Shown: positions 7,360-10,371 of the stretch, piece after piece
How positions within the stretch are numbered: the first letter of the stretch is position 1
Layout of the letters: each line of letters starts with the position of its first letter
Assembly (NCBI GenBank): GCA_913030785.1
Contig: CAJWER010000090.1
Span: 1 to 10,371 of the forward strand
Direction of reading: 5' to 3'
DNA from: an uncultured Chloroflexota bacterium
GTDB taxonomy: Bacteria; Chloroflexota; Dehalococcoidia; Lucifugimonadales; CAJWER01
Length of the DNA: 10,371 nucleotides
Made by a program: the position numbers and the translations under genes
Notes under the pieces: generated by a model
Databases searched by the model: none
The model's input: the letters and a program-made list of their open reading frames with translations, nothing else
Told to the model about the DNA's origin: nothing

Positions 7360-7397
7360 GGCGCGAGAATCCGGTCCACGACACAGGAGGGTCCATA

Positions 7398-8216
7398 ATG
7401 GCAAGAAAACCGCTGAGTATCCTTACGATCGGCGGACACCCAAAGGACGCAATCATTGCGTCTGGCGGGACGATGGCGAACCACGTCGCAGCCGGTGATC
7501 GGGTTACCACACTGTGTCCTACCCACGGCCTGTCCCACCACACAGAGGCCATCACGAAGTACAAGGCAGACCGCAAGATGCCTGACGTAGAAGCACTCAA
7601 GGCCGAGCTCATGCAGGAGTTGGTTGACGCGGCTACGGAACTCGGGGTCACCGACGTGCGCATCCTTGGCCACGACGATTCCGTCCCGATTGTGGAGCGG
7701 CAGATCATAGAAGAGATCGCCGACGTGATCGGAGATGTGCTGCCCGACATCATCATCACTCACGCGCTATACGACAGTGTCCCAGGCCACGCCGTAGCAA
7801 CGGAAATGACGCTGCTGGCGATGGAGGCCGCCTCCGGTTTCCGTCCCGGCAAGAGCTACCCTCCCCACAAGCCGTCCCAGGTATTTTTCCATGCCCAAGC
7901 AGGACGAACCAACGTGCTTGAAACAAACATCTCGCGAGTGCCCACCCATCTCGTGGACATCACCGACTCGATCCACAAGAAGTCTGAGGCGATGAACCGT
8001 CTCAAAACCCAGGGCTACGGCGCGGACTCCCCCACTCAGCGCAAGTTGGGTGAAGTAATAGACGGCATCCTGGGCATCCACGCCCGGGTACCCTACGCAG
8101 AAGGGTTCATCGCCCACAATCCCAGCCTGTACACGACACTACCCGTTGTAATCCAGGGCGATCGAGACCCGGCCCAGATGACGAACATGCTGCTGGACAA
8201 CTACAAGCCGCAGTAA
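7398..8216 (+). CDS. PIG-L/LmbE-like protein with altered active-site motif
   Basis: A 272-residue member of the PIG-L/LmbE family, zinc-dependent N-deacetylases that act on N-acetylated sugars and related amides (MshB, BshB and GlcNAc-PI deacetylase are known members). The N-terminal strand-loop ILTIGGHPKDAIIASGGTMA aligns with the family motif AHPDDExxxxGGTLA. His14 and Asp17 match two zinc ligands, and His131 in DSVPGHAVA fits the third. The residue that normally acts as general base, the first Asp of HPDD, is Lys16, and the following Glu is Ala18. Hydrolysis by the usual mechanism is therefore uncertain. TPTHGLSHH-like sequence at 41-48 (PTHGLSHH) and the C-terminal YAEGFI (233-238) also look family-specific. 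The start is well defined: AGGAGG lies 7 bases before the ATG. There is no signal peptide, so it is probably cytoplasmic. The substrate is unknown. Confidence 0.88.
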   Translation: MARKPLSILTIGGHPKDAIIASGGTMANHVAAGDRVTTLCPTHGLSHHTEAITKYKADRKMPDVEALKAELMQELVDAATELGVTDVRILGHDDSVPIVERQIIEEIADVIGDVLPDIIITHALYDSVPGHAVATEMTLLAMEAASGFRPGKSYPPHKPSQVFFHAQAGRTNVLETNISRVPTHLVDITDSIHKKSEAMNRLKTQGYGADSPTQRKLGEVIDGILGIHARVPYAEGFIAHNPSLYTTLPVVIQGDRDPAQMTNMLLDNYKPQ

Positions 8217-8219
8217 AAA

Positions 8220-8258
8220 GTAGAGGACAGGGCCGGAGCTCCGGCCCCTGTCCTCTAC
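8220..8258. terminator. Strong hairpin after the PIG-L-like gene
   Basis: GTAGAGGACAGGG-CCGG pairs with CCGGCCCCTGTCCTCTAC, giving 17 base pairs with one bulged C (8248) and an AGCT loop (8237-8240). It starts four bases after the stop codon. On the plus strand it is not followed by a T-run. Instead AAAAA (8215-8219) precedes it, so the canonical hairpin-plus-U-tract order exists only on the minus strand. It probably ends or stabilises the PIG-L transcript. Confidence 0.65.
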
Positions 8259-8335
8259 CTGGCACATCGTTCGCCATCGCTGTACCCTTGTGCCCAAACA
8301 CGCCGCTCGGCAACCTGGACTCTATCGGAGGACAC

Positions 8336-9076
8336 GTGGGGCTCCTCGAGGGCAAGACCGCGATAATCACCGGTGGCGCAACCGGTATAGGCAGAGGAAT
8401 AGCTCGCGCCTACGCCAGGGAGGGAGCCACGCTGGTGCTGGCGTCGCGCAAACGTGACAACCTGGAAGCCACCGCATCGGAGTTCCGGTCAGAGTACGGA
8501 GCGACCGTGCTGGCTGTACCCACCGATGCAACAGTGGAATCCGACGTCACCGACCTGTTCGCAAGGGCAACGAAAGAGCTTGGCCGACTGGACGTCCTGG
8601 TCAACAACGCCGGGACTGGGATATATGTTCCCCTAGACGAGATGTCTCTGGAGAACTGGGAGACCGTGTTCGCCGTGAACCTGACCGCGGCATTCCTGTG
8701 CACGCGAGAGGCCATCAGGGTGATGAAGGGCCAGGGCGGCGGACGCATCATCAACATTGGCAGCATCTCCGCCACAAAGCCGCGACCAGGCCAATCCGCC
8801 TACTCGGCCAGCAAAGCTGGGCTGGTCAGCCTAACCAGGTCAACGCTTCTGGAGGGCCGAGCCTTCGGCATATCCGCAGGTTGCCTGCATCCCGGCCTTG
8901 TCGACGTGACGCCCGAAAGCAGCTACGCAGGTCCAACCACCACCCCCGACGAACCCGCCATAGCACCCCAGGACATAGCGGAAGCCGCCCTTGCGATGGC
9001 ACAGCTCCCACCCCACGTAACCATGCTCGACACCACGGTCCTGCCCAGCCACCAGATATTCATAGGCCGCGGCTAG
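8336..9076 (+). CDS. Short-chain dehydrogenase/reductase (classical SDR)
   Basis: A 246-residue NAD(P)-dependent oxidoreductase of the classical SDR type, with the usual length and a complete Rossmann core. The cofactor loop is TGGATGIG (12-19), followed by NNAG (90-93) and the structural Asn115. The catalytic Ser143, Tyr156 and Lys160 lie in GSIS and YSASK with standard spacing. The PG segment after the active site (HPGLVDV, 185-191) is also typical. SRKR after the second strand (37-40) would favour NADPH, an inference only. GTG 8336 is chosen because GGAGG lies 4 bases upstream and the product then begins directly at the core (GLLEGKTAIITGG). A TTG at 8288 would add 16 unconserved residues. 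The substrate cannot be assigned: the family covers acyl-carrier reductases, sugar and alcohol dehydrogenases. It follows the hairpin, and no strong promoter of its own is evident. Confidence 0.92.
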   Translation: MGLLEGKTAIITGGATGIGRGIARAYAREGATLVLASRKRDNLEATASEFRSEYGATVLAVPTDATVESDVTDLFARATKELGRLDVLVNNAGTGIYVPLDEMSLENWETVFAVNLTAAFLCTREAIRVMKGQGGGRIINIGSISATKPRPGQSAYSASKAGLVSLTRSTLLEGRAFGISAGCLHPGLVDVTPESSYAGPTTTPDEPAIAPQDIAEAALAMAQLPPHVTMLDTTVLPSHQIFIGRG

Positions 9077-9225
9077 GCATTCCGCTGGGGCGACTGCGTC
9101 GCACCACTTGCCAGTAGATAGGAACATGTCACGCTAATCCCGTGGGCGAGGTGACTCCTATCGACAACGAAAGAACCAACAGTCCATCTCACGCACTGGT
9201 GGACACCCCACCCCATCCACCCCAA

Positions 9226-9254
9226 TTGACACCGGTGCAAGAGCCTCCTAGACT
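9226..9254 (+). promoter_or_regulatory. Candidate promoter of the aldo/keto reductase gene
   Basis: A perfect TTGACA (9226-9231) is followed after exactly 17 bases by TAGACT (9249-9254), predicting a start near 9261 and a leader of about 42 bases. A small palindrome CCCAC-A-GTGGG (9257-9267) covers the predicted start and might be an operator, though it is short. The rest of the 226-base gap from 9077 shows no gene. Confidence 0.55.
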
Positions 9255-9302
9255 AGCCCACAGTGGGCCCGGTGGCCTCACAATCCCCTCTCAGGAGCAG
9301 CC

Positions 9303-10184
9303 ATGCTTACGAAACAGATGGGTGTCGACGGACCGGAGGTGCCCGTCGTGTGCTTCGGAACCTGGCCGCTTGGCGGGGCCTACGGCAACTTCGACGAACA
9401 GAACGCCATTGCCACCATGCAGCACGCGATGGACGTCGGCCTGACGTTCATCGATACCGCCGAGGGCTACCTGAGGGCGGAAGAGATCATCGGCAAGGCC
9501 ATCAAGGGCCGCCGACACGAGCTGTTCATCGCCACCAAGGTCTCCGGGGACGACCACTCCACAGAGCACATCGAGAGCGCCCTGGATCAGAGCCTCAAGC
9601 TCATGGGCACGGACTACGTCGACCTGTACCAACTCCACAGCGCCACGAAACGTCCCATCGCGGACACGATGGCGGACCTGCTCCGGCACCAGGAAGCGGG
9701 CAAGATCAAACACATCGGCATATCCAATTTCGGACCGAGCCAGATCCGCGAGGTCGTAAATTACGGTCCAGTTAAGAGCGGCCAGCCCCGCTACAACATG
9801 CTGTTCCGGGAGGTCGAGGACGACCTAATCCCCGCATACCAGGAGTCTGGTATCGGCGTGATGGCTCACTCGGTCCTCGCCAAGGGCCTACTCGGCGGAC
9901 GCTACAAGCCCGGCGTTACGTTCAAGCCCGATGACGAGCGGTACGACTGGCCGGCCTTCAAGGGTGAGTCGTTCAAGAAGACTCACGCCATCACCGAGAA
10001 ACTCAAGGAGTGGTCAGCGGACCAAGGGCATAGCCTCGTAGAGCTGGCCATAGCATGGCCAGTGGCCAATCCGGCCGTGTACACTAGCATCGCCGGCGCA
10101 CGCAAGCCCGAAGACCTCGCGACGCTGGCCAGCGCGGGTAACGCGATGGCAACCCCTTCCGTTTGCCCCGTCAGCGGATCATAG
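9303..10184 (+). CDS. Aldo/keto reductase, C-terminus replaced at a probable junction
   Basis: An NADPH-dependent oxidoreductase of the aldo/keto reductase superfamily (TIM barrel), reducing carbonyls of unknown identity. The catalytic tetrad is visible: Asp51 and Tyr56 in FIDTAEGY, Lys79 in IATKVSG, and His112 in YQLHSA. Cofactor-site features are GISNF (139-143), the Gln161-Pro162 of the next strand, and GARKPEDL (265-272). The start is secure, with AGGAG 5 bases before the ATG. Similarity is good to about residue 280 (LASAGN). The last 13 residues do not resemble the usual closing helix, and the protein is some 30 residues shorter than typical members. The final bases overlap a Kelch-like frame on the other strand, so the native 3' end is probably missing from this window and the stop at 10182-10184 is accidental. 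Confidence 0.9.
   Translation: MLTKQMGVDGPEVPVVCFGTWPLGGAYGNFDEQNAIATMQHAMDVGLTFIDTAEGYLRAEEIIGKAIKGRRHELFIATKVSGDDHSTEHIESALDQSLKLMGTDYVDLYQLHSATKRPIADTMADLLRHQEAGKIKHIGISNFGPSQIREVVNYGPVKSGQPRYNMLFREVEDDLIPAYQESGIGVMAHSVLAKGLLGGRYKPGVTFKPDDERYDWPAFKGESFKKTHAITEKLKEWSADQGHSLVELAIAWPVANPAVYTSIAGARKPEDLATLASAGNAMATPSVCPVSGS
10138..10160. other. Probable chimeric junction (AKR / Kelch-like gene, opposite strand)
   Basis: AKR similarity on the plus strand ends at about 10140. Kelch-like similarity on the minus strand begins within about 20 bases. Each gene loses its expected continuation at the same place, so the join is more likely a breakpoint than two genes ending naturally. An inverted join of this kind is typical of chimeras formed during multiple displacement amplification. 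Confidence 0.5.
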
Positions 10185-10371
10185 ATTTCGACGCCATTTT
10201 CCAGGTTCCCGCCCGCGTCAGACCAAATTGGAGGATGCGGATACTCCACGACGTGAATGGCAGAAACTCCCCCAATGAGCCGAATTCTACCATCTGGCAA
10301 AACATGCCCTTCTGCCATCGCCCGTGGTTCAGCGAGCCCCCCCTCGACCGTCTGAAAAACAGAGCGCACCG
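10150..10371 (-). CDS. Kelch-repeat-like protein fragment (partial at both ends)
   Basis: The minus frame is open from the window edge to about 10150. It encodes one recognisable Kelch/galactose-oxidase-type repeat: AEPRAMAEGHVLPDGRIRLIGG, then a loop, then NGVEIYDPLTGQ. Kelch blades typically show R..H..L.DG.V...GG followed by E.YDP.TG.W, forming a beta-propeller. After TGQTEG the expected next blade is missing, and the frame continues only as the antisense of the AKR gene. No start is visible; the gene enters from beyond the right edge. Propeller proteins of this kind bind partners or act as oxidases when secreted, but nothing here fixes the function. Confidence 0.5.

Noticed and set aside
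8260..8274. Sigma-54-like element TGGCAC with GC ten bases after GG, upstream of the SDR gene
   Set aside because: The -12 element is TCGC rather than TTGC, most Chloroflexota are not known to use sigma-54, and no enhancer-binding protein site is visible.
9983..10140. Leftward continuation of the Kelch-like frame
   Set aside because: This part is antisense to a well-supported AKR sequence and shows no Kelch pattern, so only the part right of about 10150 is treated as coding.

Overview
The window most resembles a marine Chloroflexota genome of the SAR202/Dehalococcoidia type. This is an inference from gene content and style: a GC-rich core, an argJ-argB-UPF0182-argD block, and a run of RidA-like, PIG-L-like, SDR and aldo/keto reductase genes. 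There is no rRNA or marker gene to settle it. Both ends look joined to unrelated DNA, so I read about 363-10140 as one genuine genome segment and both flanks as probable chimeric joins.

Left half, minus strand (transcribed right to left): argJ (5693-4476), argB (4440-3547), a 928-residue UPF0182 membrane protein (3489-703), and the first 113 codons of argD, which starts on TTG one base after the UPF0182 stop. The three arg genes belong to the cyclic acetylated-ornithine pathway: ArgJ recycles the acetyl group, ArgB phosphorylates N-acetylglutamate, and ArgD transaminates the semialdehyde. At about 363 the argD frame runs without a stop into AT-rich sequence (about 32% GC over 1-240). That sequence encodes something like the end of a marine phage tail fibre, with an IAIKENI motif as in S74-type intramolecular chaperones.

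Right half, plus strand: a single polypeptide of three tandem RidA/YjgF domains, divergent from argJ; a PIG-L/LmbE-like protein whose AHPDDE motif reads GHPKDA; a strong hairpin; a classical SDR; and an aldo/keto reductase. Promoter candidates with good spacing precede the RidA gene (TAGACA-N17-TAGAAT) and the AKR gene (TTGACA-N17-TAGACT). The PIG-L gene has an extended -10. Each of these genes has its own leader, so the plus-strand genes are probably transcribed largely separately. The AKR frame loses family similarity at about 10140, and the last ~220 bases encode a Kelch-like fragment on the opposite strand.

The most interesting biology is the covalent RidA trimer lacking the catalytic arginine in all three domains, and the PIG-L-like protein that keeps its zinc ligands but has lysine in place of the catalytic aspartate. 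I found no CRISPR array, tRNA, rRNA, transposase or defence system.
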